From: Candidatus Pantoea gossypiicola | GTDB taxonomy: Bacteria; Pseudomonadota; Gammaproteobacteria; Enterobacterales; Enterobacteriaceae | DNA: 64,000 bases | Assembly: GCF_008632075.1 (NCBI RefSeq) | Contig: NZ_VWVM01000012.1 | Coordinates: 4,533 to 68,532, forward strand | Direction: 5' to 3' | Shown here: one piece after another, positions 26,212 through 33,992 of the stretch | Position numbering within the stretch: the first letter of the stretch is position 1 | How the letters are laid out: the number at the start of each line of letters is the position of its first letter | Made by a program: the position numbers and the translations under genes | The notes under the pieces: model-generated | What the model was told of the DNA's origin: nothing | The model's input: only the letters and a program-made list of their open reading frames with translations | Database searches by the model: none

Positions 26212-27810
26212 TTAAAACACCACTGCCTGTCCATCTTTACGACTCTCGCTGGCTGCAATATAGAAGCCCTGCGGATCGCGTACGATTGCCTGTGCGCCAC
26301 CAAAGTTGTAGTTACTCAGAGGGTCTTCCAGCACCACATTGTGCCCCATACGGCGCAGCGTGCTCAGGGTATTGCGATCGAGAGTGGATTCAAACACCAC
26401 CTCGCGTCCCTGTACCACGCGCCAGCGCGGCGCATCAATGGCGGCCTGCGGATTCTGGCGGTGCAGCATAATGCGCAACGCCAGCTGAACGTGTCCCTGC
26501 GCCTGCATCGGGCCGCCCATCACGCCAAACGCCATCAGCGGCTGGCCCTGCTGATCCAGCGCAAAGGCCGGAATGATGGTGTGGAAGGGCCGCTTACCGC
26601 CTGCCACAACGTTGGGATGCGCCGGGTCGAGTGAAAAGCCCGCGCCACGGTTTTGCAGGCTGATGCCGGTATCGGGTACGACCACGCCGGAGCCAAAGCC
26701 CATGTAATTGGACTGGATGAAAGAGACCATCATGCCGCTGGCATCCGCTGCTGCCACATACACCGTGCCGCTTTGCTGCGGAGATCCAAAGCGGAAATCG
26801 CCTGCCTTGTCAGGATCAATCAGCGCGGCCCGCTGGCAGATGTACTCTTTGCTTAGCAGTAACTCAGCCGGAAATTCGAGGTGATCCTCGTCGGAGACAT
26901 AACGGTCCAGATCAACCAGCGCCAGTTTCATCGCCTCAATAGAAAGATGCAGCCACTGCGGTGAATCAGGTGCATAACGATTGATCTCCCACGCTTCCAG
27001 AATGCCGAGCGCAATTAAGGTCGCGATCCCCTGACCATTCGGCGGCAGCTCCTGCACCGATCCCCCGGCAAACGGATGCGACAGCAGGGTCACCCAGTTG
27101 GCGCGATGGTTTTTCAAATCCTCCAGCGTCAGCGCCGCGTTATGTTCACGAGCAAAGGCTGCCATCTTCTGCGCCAGTGCGCCGCGATAAAAACTTTCGC
27201 CCTCAGTCTCAGCGATCTCCTGAAGGGTGCGGGCCTGCGCCGGGTTGCGAAACAGCTCGCCCATGCGCGGTGGTCGGCCCTGCGGCGCAAAGCAGTCGCT
27301 GAAGCCAGGCTGATCCTGCAGCTTGTCATAGCCGCGCTGCCAGAGCTGGCCAATCAGCGGCGATACCGGAAAGCCGTCGCGCGCATAGTCGATTGCCGGT
27401 TGCGCCAGGGTAGTCAGCGGTAAGGTGCCGAAGCGCTGCGCCAGTGTCACCCATGCCGAGACGGCTCCCGGCACAGTGACAGACTCCCAGCCGGTTTCAG
27501 GCATCGCGCTCAGAGCGGCAAAGCGTTCGGGATGCCAGGCAGCGGGTGCCCGGCCTGACGCGTTTAAGCCATGCAGCGAGCTGCCGTCCCAGACAATCGC
27601 AAACGCATCACTGCCGATGCCGTTTCCGGTCGGCTCCAGCACGGTTAAGGCGATGGCGGTGGCGATAGCCGCATCCACGGCGTTCCCGCCCTGTTGCAGC
27701 ATCCGTAAACCCGCCTGCGCCGCCAGCGGTTGTGAGGTCGCGACGGCATTGCGGCCCATCATCGGCACGCGATGAGACGGATAGCTGACGTTAAAATCTG
27801 TTTCACGCAT
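26212..27810 (-). CDS. Gamma-glutamyltransferase family protein, no signal peptide
   Basis: 532 residues with AAGGA before the start. Ntn-hydrolase family enzyme that self-cleaves to expose a Thr nucleophile; here Thr349 in PQQSGTVYVAAAD is the likely residue, separating a large (1-348) from a small (349-532) subunit. The N-terminal block (ATSQPLAAQAGLRMLQQGGNAVDAAIATAIAL) and GGPMQAQGHVQLALRIM are typical. Unlike periplasmic Ggt it has no signal peptide, so it is probably cytoplasmic like YwrD-type members, whose substrates are poorly defined. It is inserted between yiaF and yiaG relative to E. coli order. Confidence 0.9.
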   Translation of the reverse strand: MRETDFNVSYPSHRVPMMGRNAVATSQPLAAQAGLRMLQQGGNAVDAAIATAIALTVLEPTGNGIGSDAFAIVWDGSSLHGLNASGRAPAAWHPERFAALSAMPETGWESVTVPGAVSAWVTLAQRFGTLPLTTLAQPAIDYARDGFPVSPLIGQLWQRGYDKLQDQPGFSDCFAPQGRPPRMGELFRNPAQARTLQEIAETEGESFYRGALAQKMAAFAREHNAALTLEDLKNHRANWVTLLSHPFAGGSVQELPPNGQGIATLIALGILEAWEINRYAPDSPQWLHLSIEAMKLALVDLDRYVSDEDHLEFPAELLLSKEYICQRAALIDPDKAGDFRFGSPQQSGTVYVAAADASGMMVSFIQSNYMGFGSGVVVPDTGISLQNRGAGFSLDPAHPNVVAGGKRPFHTIIPAFALDQQGQPLMAFGVMGGPMQAQGHVQLALRIMLHRQNPQAAIDAPRWRVVQGREVVFESTLDRNTLSTLRRMGHNVVLEDPLSNYNFGGAQAIVRDPQGFYIAASESRKDGQAVVF

Positions 27811-28546
27811 CGCTTTTCCTTAAAGAGGTCAGGAGAGAATTTTTCCGTCGTCAGTACGCGATTAACGGCTGCACGTTTAGCGCGCAAAGGACTTGCTTTT
27901 AGCCGCCAGCTGCACCGTTATGAGGCGTCAGCCGTTTCGTTAGGGTGACTGTTGATTTATCTGACGATACCGGGGCGTTCATAATAAAAGATTTCCCCGC
28001 ACTGCACTGTGAACCGCCGCGCGCCAGGGGCCAGGTGCTGGCCAGGACTATTCTTAAATTAATCAGAGCTGTGAATATAAGTGTTCAGGAAGTAAACCAT
28101 TGGCGTATATTTTGCACTCACAAGGTGAAGGGGTGTAGTGCTTCACAGAAATGAGAATATGCCAGAGCAAAGCTTGATGGCATCCACATAAATTGCAAAC
28201 ACCATTTGATTTTTTTGCGCGCTATAACAGCACAAAAATCAACTGCCTCAGCAGGTTAGAGGCGCTGGAACATTTCCGGCAAACCATAATGAAAAAAATA
28301 ATTATAAATTGCGCGGCAAATAGTCAGGTCTCTATCCATACTTAGTCTCCCGGCATTTGTTGCATTGATCTGACATCTTTAAAGCAGTGCACCGCAGGCT
28401 GTGTCCCGTAATGGTTTTTATCATAACAAAAACAAACCCTTGCGGGATCCAGCCTGAAACAGGCCCGGTTTCAGAGTCCTGACTTCAGGCTCGTACCTCT
28501 CTACTTTACTTTCACGTGCTTCATAGTGAGTTTTAAGGAGTTCTCT
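27811..28546. other. Long intergenic region, no gene seen
   Basis: About 735 bases between divergent ggt-like and yiaG genes. Short open frames such as 27945-28154 lack ribosome sites and homology. No tRNA, clear palindromic repeat or convincing small RNA was recognised. The last 100 bases hold the yiaG leader with AAGGAG. Confidence 0.5.
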
Positions 28547-28843
28547 ATGGAATTAAAAGACCCGATGTTTGAATTGCTCAGCAGCCTTGAGCAGATTGTT
28601 TTGACACGTGATGATCGCGCCGCCGAGTTACTTATTCAGCGTCAGCAACCCGCCCAGCCAGAACCGCAGCGTCTGCGTGAAATGACCGGCATGCAGGTTG
28701 ATGAATTTGCAAAAGTAATGGGCGTGAGCGTCTCTTCCGTGAAAAGCTGGGAAGCACGGCGTACCCGTCCTTCCGCGACGGCGCAAAAATTAATGAAGTT
28801 ATTGCATGCCAATCCCTATCTGGGACGGCAGTTGCTTGAATAA
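28547..28843 (+). CDS. yiaG: HTH-type regulator YiaG
   Basis: 98 residues from ATG 28547, six bases after AAGGAG. It starts MELKDPMFELLSSLEQIV like E. coli YiaG and has a C-terminal Xre/HigA-like helix-turn-helix (MQVDEFAKVMGVSVSSVKSWEARRTRPS). It resembles an antitoxin of HigA type without an adjacent toxin. Targets are unknown. A terminator follows at once and is shared with the convergent HD gene. Confidence 0.92.
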   Translation: MELKDPMFELLSSLEQIVLTRDDRAAELLIQRQQPAQPEPQRLREMTGMQVDEFAKVMGVSVSSVKSWEARRTRPSATAQKLMKLLHANPYLGRQLLE

Positions 28844-28860
28844 ACAGGTATTACGAAGAG

Positions 28861-28884
28861 AACCCGCCGCTGGCGGGTTTTTTT
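28861..28884. terminator. Bidirectional terminator between yiaG and the HD gene
   Basis: An 8-bp stem (AACCCGCC at 28861-28868, GGCGGGTT at 28872-28879) followed by T7 on the plus strand. It lies between convergent stops and overlaps the last bases of the HD gene. Confidence 0.88.
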
Positions 28885-29479
28885 ATGCACGCATTTCGCT
28901 GTATTTAGCGGCCTGTTTCACAAACCAGCTCTCTGGCACGTTGTAGGGTGGCTCCCGCAGCTGGGCAAGGCCGTTTTCAATGATCGTCGACGCCTGTTGC
29001 CATAACTGTGCATCGCCCTCCTTCAGCAGCGCAATCTGTATCTGTTTTTCCACCAGATAGACCCGCGCAAAGTCAGGATCAAAACGCACAATCGCGCGGG
29101 TATTGTCGATGATGTCAGCCAGTTTGATGGTCTGCGCTTCAGGACTGGCGCTGGCCGTATGGCGAAAGTGCGCCAGTTTACGAGCCGCCCGATTTTTTGC
29201 GGCGGTGGGTGTGCTGTCGGTCAGCATTTCCACCAGACTGGCTACACGTTGACCAAAGTGGGCTTCGATATCCCCCAGCGTGGCAGAGGTATCTTCTACG
29301 GTGTCGTGCAGCCAGGCGGCTGCTAACATGGCATCGTCATGAGTGACGCTGCGCACCAGTTCCACCACGGCTGCCGGATGAACAACGTAAGGCTCATCGG
29401 TATATTTGCGGCGCTGACCGGCACCAGCATGTGCCTCAGTGGCGAAACGACGCGCCTGTTCTTCCAGTGAATCCTGCAT
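28883..29479 (-). CDS. HD-domain ppGpp hydrolase-like protein (small alarmone hydrolase type)
   Basis: 198 residues from ATG 29479 behind AGGAGA; the longer frame to 29512 is not supported. A stand-alone HD domain of the RelA/SpoT hydrolase type: His34 in YVVHPAAV, His58-Asp59 in WLHDTVEDT and a second Asp in KLADIIDNT. There is no synthetase, TGS or ACT domain. Relatives (MESH1-type, small alarmone hydrolases) remove the 3'-pyrophosphate of (p)ppGpp; some family members act on other nucleotides. It is divergent from ohrR, 63 bases away, which hints at a stress link. Confidence 0.85.
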   Translation of the reverse strand: MQDSLEEQARRFATEAHAGAGQRRKYTDEPYVVHPAAVVELVRSVTHDDAMLAAAWLHDTVEDTSATLGDIEAHFGQRVASLVEMLTDSTPTAAKNRAARKLAHFRHTASASPEAQTIKLADIIDNTRAIVRFDPDFARVYLVEKQIQIALLKEGDAQLWQQASTIIENGLAQLREPPYNVPESWFVKQAAKYSEMRA

Positions 29480-29517
29480 GCTATTTCTCCTGACAAAAAA
29501 GTTTGCTTGCAATTATC

Positions 29518-29527
29518 TAGCGCGCTA
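29518..29527. promoter_or_regulatory. Palindrome in the HD-ohrR divergent promoter
   Basis: A 10-bp perfect palindrome (TAGCGCGCTA) sits in AT-rich DNA 15 bases before the ohrR start and between the divergent starts. A related half (TAGCG) occurs upstream of ohr near 30082. It is a candidate OhrR operator; this is position-based inference only. Confidence 0.3.
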
Positions 29528-29542
29528 TCTATATTAATCACC

Positions 29543-30007
29543 ATGAACTGTGATCAAGATGACAAAAAAGTGAAAACGATGCCACTGTTGGTCGATCAGC
29601 AACTCTGCTTTGCGCTTTATTCTGCCAATCTGGCGATGAATAAAGTCTATCGCCAGTTGCTGAGCCAGCTCGACATTACCTATCCGCAGTATCTGGTGAT
29701 GCTGGTGTTGTGGCAGAAAGATGATGTCACGGTGTCAGAGATTGGCGAGCAGCTTTTTTTAGACTCGGCAACATTAACGCCACTGCTGAAGCGGCTGGAA
29801 AGCGCAGGTCTGATTTACCGCCAGCGCACCCGGCAGGATGAACGCCAGGTTGCGGTAACGCTGACTGAGGCTGGCCGCGCGCTGCGCGTTAAGGCTGAAG
29901 CGATTCCTGAAGCGGTTAAATGTGCCACAGCCTGTGACGATGACGCCCTGCTGGCGCTGAAATTACAGCTCGATGGGTTGCGTGATAACCTGAATCAATC
30001 ACGATAA
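29543..30007 (+). CDS. ohrR: OhrR, organic peroxide-sensing MarR-family repressor
   Basis: 154 residues from ATG 29543; ATG 29579 would remove 12 residues. MarR-type winged-helix repressor. The peroxide-sensing Cys22 lies in [20 protein letters not shown], and the Tyr-rich [11 protein letters not shown] helix that contacts the oxidised Cys is present. The DNA-reading helix is [18 protein letters not shown] and the wing is [14 protein letters not shown]. Oxidation of Cys22 by organic hydroperoxides releases DNA and induces ohr, which follows 95 bases downstream. Two further Cys near residues 132 and 136 could form disulfides. Confidence 0.93.
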   Translation: MNCDQDDKKVKTMPLLVDQQLCFALYSANLAMNKVYRQLLSQLDITYPQYLVMLVLWQKDDVTVSEIGEQLFLDSATLTPLLKRLESAGLIYRQRTRQDERQVAVTLTEAGRALRVKAEAIPEAVKCATACDDDALLALKLQLDGLRDNLNQSR

Positions 30008-30102
30008 ATATTGCCGACGGATGCGCTGCATCCGTTGAACCTCACCGCCTGATTACGGTTAAATAAGTCGCGGGCGATTAAATAGCGTAACGGAGAAATG
30101 TC

Positions 30103-30531
30103 ATGTCTTTAGAACAAGTGGTTTACCGCGCCAAAGCCAAAGCAACCGGTGGTCGTGATGGTCGTGCAACCTCTTCTGACGGTGTACTGGACGTTAAACT
30201 GGGCGTGCCAAAAGAGATGGGCGGTGCAGGCGGTGAAGTGACTAACCCTGAGCAGCTGTTTGCTGCAGGCTACTCTGCCTGCTTCCTGGGCGCGATGAAG
30301 TTTGTTGCAGGCCGCGACAAAATCGCGATGCCAAAAGATGCGTGGATTGAAGGTGAAGTCGGTATCGGTCCGATCCCTGACGGCTTTGGTATTGAAGCCA
30401 CGCTGAACATTCATCTGCCAGAGATGGATGAAGCAGAAGCGCAGAAGCTGGTTGATGCGGCGCATATCGTTTGTCCTTATTCAAACGCTACCCGCAATAA
30501 TATCGACGTTACACTGAACATCATTCGCTAA
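30103..30531 (+). CDS. ohr: Organic hydroperoxide resistance protein Ohr
   Basis: 142 residues. Thiol peroxidase of the OsmC/Ohr family that reduces fatty-acid and other organic hydroperoxides in the cytoplasm, usually with lipoylated-protein electrons. The two catalytic cysteines are at 60 ([11 protein letters not shown]) and 124 ([13 protein letters not shown]), and a conserved Arg lies near residue 21. The ribosome site is GGAGA. Immediate neighbour of its regulator ohrR, and followed by a strong terminator. Confidence 0.97.
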   Translation: MSLEQVVYRAKAKATGGRDGRATSSDGVLDVKLGVPKEMGGAGGEVTNPEQLFAAGYSACFLGAMKFVAGRDKIAMPKDAWIEGEVGIGPIPDGFGIEATLNIHLPEMDEAEAQKLVDAAHIVCPYSNATRNNIDVTLNIIR

Positions 30532-30537
30532 GCGTAC

Positions 30538-30570
30538 TGCGGGCCTGATACCATCAGGCCCGCATTTTTT
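30538..30570 (+). terminator. ohr terminator
   Basis: A perfect 12-bp stem (30538-30549 with 30553-30564) with a three-base loop and T6, seven bases after the ohr stop. The remaining 270 bases up to eptB show nothing identifiable. Confidence 0.93.
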
Positions 30571-30842
30571 CACATCCTCTCTCCTGCTGTTTTCTGCGTC
30601 AGTCAGCCAATAGCTACTGTCAGCCATGTACAAAAAATGTGCTAATCCGGTCGACAAAGATTATTTTCTGGTCTATCAAACGCGGCCATGCTTTACTGAG
30701 CCACCTTGCGTTATAGCCAGTAAATCCGTTCAGAATTTTCCTTCATCTTGTCCGGTCCGCTTATTCAGCGAACTCTGCCGCGTTTCGGCAGTCACATAAA
30801 AGATTTGGTCAAGCGCTTCACACCGGAGAAACCCCTTTTTTC

Positions 30843-32534
30843 ATGAATTATATTAAAACCCTGACCCAGCAGAAGTTATCGCTATTGCTGGCGCTCTACC
30901 TCGGTATTTTGCTGAACTTACCGATTTTCTACCGTCGTTTTGACGGTTTTCTCAGGCAATCCACGGTAACGAACTGGCTCACTGCCGTTACCGAGGTAGT
31001 TGCCATTGTGCTGCTGACGTTCTTCCTGATGCGTCTGCTGTCGCTGGGCGGAAAGTGGTTTTATCGCGTGCTGGCCACGCTGATTGTTCTGATATCTGTT
31101 GCCGCCGCCTATTACATGGCGTTTTTTAACGTCGTGATTGGCTACGGTATTGTGGCGTCGGTGATGACGACCGATACCGATCTTTCTAAAGAAGTGGTTG
31201 GCTACCATTTCATCCTGTGGATGGTGCTGGTCAGCGCGCTGCCGCTGCTGATGATCTGGCGCAACAGGCTGAGCATGACGCTGAACGAGCAGCTGCGTAC
31301 GCCAGGACAGCGCCTGAAACCGACCCTGATTATGCTGCTCTGTGTAGCGCTGGTGTGGCTGCCGATCCGTTATTTCGACAAGCTGCAGAAGCATAATGAA
31401 GAGATTACTAACATCGATCTGCCGAGCTACGGCGGCGTAGTCGCCCACTCGTATCTGCCTTCTAACTGGCTGGCGGCTGTAGGTCTGTTTGCCTGGACCC
31501 GCGTAGATGAGTCGCTGCAAAACGAGGAACTGCTGGATCCGGCGAAGAAGTTTACCTATGTTGCGCCTGCCGGTCTGGACGACACCTATGTGGTGTTTGT
31601 GATTGGTGAGACCACGCGCTGGGATCACATGGGTATGCTGGGCTATGAGCGTGACACGACGCCTAAGCTGTCGAAAGAGAAGAATCTGGTCGCATTCCGG
31701 GGTGAATCCTGCGACACCGCGACCAAGCTGTCGCTGCGCTGCATGTTCGTGCGCGAAGGCGGCACCATGGATAACCCTGGCCGCACGCTGAAAGAGCAGA
31801 ATGTGTTTGCGGTGATGAAAGAGCTGGGCTTCACCTCTGAGCTGTTTGCGATGCAGAGCGAAGTCTGGTTCTACGACAACATCAATGCCAACAACTTTGC
31901 CTTCCGTGAGCAGATTGGTTCAGAAAAGCGTAATCAGGGTAAATCGGTAGACGACATGCTGCTGGTGCCGGAGATGAAAGCGTCACTGGATCGTTTCCCG
32001 AAAGGTAAGCATCTGGTGGTGTTGCACACCAAGGGTTCACACTATCTTTATTCACAGCGTTATCCGCGCAGCTTCGCGAAGTATCAGCCAGAGTGTATGG
32101 GCGTCGACGAGACCTGCAGCAAAGCGCAGCTGATCAACGCTTATGATAACTCAGTGCTCTATGTCGATAGCATGCTGGACAGCGTGCTGGATCAGCTGCG
32201 TGATAAGAAGGCGATCGTTTTCTATGCTGCCGACCACGGCGAGTCGATCAGCGAGAATATGCATCTGCACGGCACGCCGCGTGAGATGGCCCCGCCGGAG
32301 CAGTTCCGCGTCCCGATGATGGTCTGGGCGTCAGATAAGTATCTGGAAGACAGTCAGAACCGCAGTAACTTCGAACGCCTGCAGGCGCAGCAGCGTGTGG
32401 GCCGGACCCATCGTCACGTTGAGTTGTTCGATACCATTCTGGGCTGTCTGGGTTATACCTCGCCAGATGGCGGCATTAACCCGGCTAACAACTGGTGTCA
32501 GGCTCCGGCTAAAAGTCAGGCTAAAGCGCTGTAG
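30843..32534 (+). CDS. eptB: Kdo(2)-lipid A phosphoethanolamine 7''-transferase
   Basis: 563 residues, identical in length to E. coli EptB. It transfers phosphoethanolamine from phosphatidylethanolamine to the outer Kdo of the LPS core, at the periplasmic side of the inner membrane. Five hydrophobic segments occupy residues about 10-180; the periplasmic alkaline-phosphatase-fold domain follows. Metal and catalytic residues are visible: Glu255 in IGETTRWDH, nucleophile Thr292 in CDTATKLSLRC, and ADHGES near 450 with HLHG after it. It sits just upstream of a tRNA-Pro gene, as in E. coli. Confidence 0.95.
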   Translation: MNYIKTLTQQKLSLLLALYLGILLNLPIFYRRFDGFLRQSTVTNWLTAVTEVVAIVLLTFFLMRLLSLGGKWFYRVLATLIVLISVAAAYYMAFFNVVIGYGIVASVMTTDTDLSKEVVGYHFILWMVLVSALPLLMIWRNRLSMTLNEQLRTPGQRLKPTLIMLLCVALVWLPIRYFDKLQKHNEEITNIDLPSYGGVVAHSYLPSNWLAAVGLFAWTRVDESLQNEELLDPAKKFTYVAPAGLDDTYVVFVIGETTRWDHMGMLGYERDTTPKLSKEKNLVAFRGESCDTATKLSLRCMFVREGGTMDNPGRTLKEQNVFAVMKELGFTSELFAMQSEVWFYDNINANNFAFREQIGSEKRNQGKSVDDMLLVPEMKASLDRFPKGKHLVVLHTKGSHYLYSQRYPRSFAKYQPECMGVDETCSKAQLINAYDNSVLYVDSMLDSVLDQLRDKKAIVFYAADHGESISENMHLHGTPREMAPPEQFRVPMMVWASDKYLEDSQNRSNFERLQAQQRVGRTHRHVELFDTILGCLGYTSPDGGINPANNWCQAPAKSQAKAL

Positions 32535-32620
32535 CGGTGGTCTGAAAGGGACATGCAGATGGTTGATTTCGGGTAACCGCATGCTTTCCAGGCGATTGGC
32601 GGCAAAAGCATAAAAAGCGG

Positions 32621-32649
32621 TTGACGCTGTTCGGGGGTAGCAGTAACAT
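32621..32649 (+). promoter_or_regulatory. tRNA-Pro promoter
   Basis: TTGACG (32621-32626), 17-bp spacer, TAACAT (32644-32649), then a GC-rich discriminator (GCGCCCCC) typical of stringently controlled stable-RNA promoters, about 10 bases before the mature tRNA. Confidence 0.85.
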
Positions 32650-32659
32650 GCGCCCCCAT

Positions 32660-32736
32660 CGGCGAGTAGCGCAGCTTGGTAGCGCAACTGGTTTGGGACC
32701 AGTGGGTCGGAGGTTCGAATCCTCTCTCGCCGACCA
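32660..32736 (+). tRNA. proM: tRNA-Pro (anticodon TGG)
   Basis: 77 bases including the encoded CCA. The anticodon arm is ACTGG-TTTGGGA-CCAGT with anticodon TGG at 32694-32696. The T arm has GGTTCGAATCC. It appears identical to E. coli proM. In E. coli the tRNA-Pro beside eptB is proK (anticodon CGG), so this locus carries a different proline isoacceptor. A strong terminator follows. Confidence 0.97.
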
Positions 32737-32788
32737 TATTTAAGAAACCTGTCTGAAAAGACAGGTTTTTTTTTCGTCTGAAGAAAAG
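32718..32788 (+). repeat. tRNA 3'-end and terminator direct repeat, copy 1
   Basis: 71 bases: the last 19 of the tRNA, the terminator and 14 following bases. Repeated at 32882-32951 with a single T less. It is the functional copy, attached to the complete tRNA. Confidence 0.93.
32746..32774 (+). terminator. tRNA-Pro terminator
   Basis: A 9-bp stem (AACCTGTCT at 32746-32754, AGACAGGTT at 32759-32767) with a GAAA loop and nine T. A second identical stem with eight T lies at 32910-32937 inside the downstream duplication. Confidence 0.94.
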
Positions 32789-32881
32789 AGGATGAGAACC
32801 TCCGAAGGAGGTTTGAGCCGAGCGTAGCGAGACAACGTTGCTTTAGCAACGGCCCGAAGGGCGCTGCTCGCAGAGCAGAGT
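32789..32881 (+). repeat. Array of four short hairpins between the tRNA-tail repeats
   Basis: 93 bases holding four perfect stem-loops: 32797-32813 (7 bp, GAA loop), 32836-32851 (6 bp, TTTA loop), 32852-32862 (4 bp, GAA loop) and 32864-32878 (6 bp, GCA loop). Between the first two lies GCCGAGCGTAGCGAG. No coding potential. It is enclosed by direct repeats of the tRNA 3' end. Confidence 0.75.
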
Positions 32882-32951
32882 AATCCTCTCTCGCCGACCA
32901 TATTTAAGAAACCTGTCTGAAAAGACAGGTTTTTTTTCGTCTGAAGAAAAG
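32882..32951 (+). repeat. tRNA 3'-end and terminator direct repeat, copy 2
   Basis: 70 bases, a near-perfect duplicate of 32718-32788, without the rest of a tRNA. It could be an attachment-site-like scar or part of a repeat family linked to tRNA tails. Confidence 0.93.
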
Positions 32952-32979
32952 GGAAAAACTCACCGCTGAGCAGGCTTCA

Positions 32980-33081
32980 GGGAGCATACGCCTTCCGCAA
33001 AGACGCAAAAGACGCCATCCCTGGCATGCTCAGCGCGACCCATCCCTGGCCCGCGATGCTTTGCTGCAGGCGTATACTCCC
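32980..33081. repeat. Palindromic intergenic element, copy A (long form)
   Basis: The termini GGGAGCATACGCC (32980-32992) and GGCGTATACTCCC (33069-33081) are inverted repeats with one mismatch. Interior blocks CCGCAAAGACGC and GCGATGCTTTGCT are partly complementary. It shares its ends and much of its interior with 39756-39823. The extra interior bases include a repeated CATCCCTGGC block. Confidence 0.82.
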
Positions 33082-33187
33082 TTCGCTTCACGTCTGGCAG
33101 ACGCATCGGGTACGTACAGAAGCACTACAGACGGCTGGCAGATCTAAACCCTAGGAATCTGACCGCAGCGCATAAATTCAAGGCGTA

Positions 33188-33286
33188 GGGAACACGGGCA
33201 GAGGAGGAAAGCGTCCCACGCCATGGACGGCGTGGGCCGAGCGTTCAGGGATGGTTTAAGCGCCTTTCCGATCTGCCCGTGTTCCC
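33188..33286. repeat. Long cruciform element upstream of dppA
   Basis: A perfect 15-bp inverted repeat at the ends (33188-33202 with 33272-33286), an inner arm pair GGAAAGCG and CGCCTTTCC, and a central hairpin CCCACGCC with GGCGTGGG. Together they fold into one long branched stem of 99 bases. It has no coding capacity and looks like an intergenic palindromic repeat unrelated to the 32980 element. Confidence 0.75.
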
Positions 33287-33992
33287 GAAGCAGATCTCGA
33301 TCTTAACGCCATACGTGCCACCGATAGTCCTTAACGCCACTCCCGCTTACCACATTTTGTTTTGTTGCTCGCCTCGCTACCTTCCAGAAGGTTCCAGTAA
33401 AACCCCACTGCCGCGCGTTCCGCTTACCAGCCCCTGTTATTGTCACTTTCCCGCTGGCAGGCCTTGCCATACAGGAGTTGCGATCATAATTCGCGACACA
33501 TTCTTCTTATGACCGAAAGCGGCAACATGCTGATTTCTTATGCTTCTTTCCCAGCATATTCCGCTGGTTGAACGTCATAACGCACGGTGAATCGTTCAGT
33601 TATTCAACATTTGCCGGTAAAAGTTTTAAGTTTTTTAGCGGTGAGAATCACTAGCGATAGAGCAGCAATCCAGCACAATGCACGGAATTCAGGCCAGCTA
33701 CGCTGTGCATTGTATGGCTTTTAGACAGAAACGGTTTTTATTACCGTTGCATGCTATTCCTCACACTCTGTGTAAATAAGTAACCGTTGTATTGACGTTC
33801 TTTGCAACTGTTGACAAATTGATGCGTCAATAAACGCGCAGTTACGGAATTTTCTGAATGCACAATCTGCGTCAGAAAAAACATAAAAAACGCAGCGCGC
33901 GTTAACCACCTGTTCGGTGGTACGCCTGAACCGCATAAAAAAATCAGAGGTCGGGCAATACACACAACATCACATCACAATGGAGCAAAAGC
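33287..33992 (+). promoter_or_regulatory. dppA upstream region with possible GcvB target
   Basis: About 700 bases with no gene. The leader ends in a C/A-rich tract just before the ribosome site (33959-33980, with CACAACATCACATCAC), which resembles the region of E. coli dppA mRNA bound by the small RNA GcvB. A 6-bp hairpin (33905-33910 with 33916-33921) precedes it. A TTGACA at 33811 has no matching -10 at normal spacing, so the promoter is unresolved. Confidence 0.5.

Noticed and set aside
27945..28154. 69-codon frame in the ggt-yiaG gap
   Set aside because: No Shine-Dalgarno, no hydrophobic or conserved pattern, unusual codons.
32718..32951. Integrated prophage or genomic island at the tRNA-Pro
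   Set aside because: The direct repeats enclose only 93 bases of hairpins, with no integrase or cargo genes.
33279..33512. 77-codon frame upstream of dppA
   Set aside because: Lies partly in a palindromic repeat and has no coding signature.
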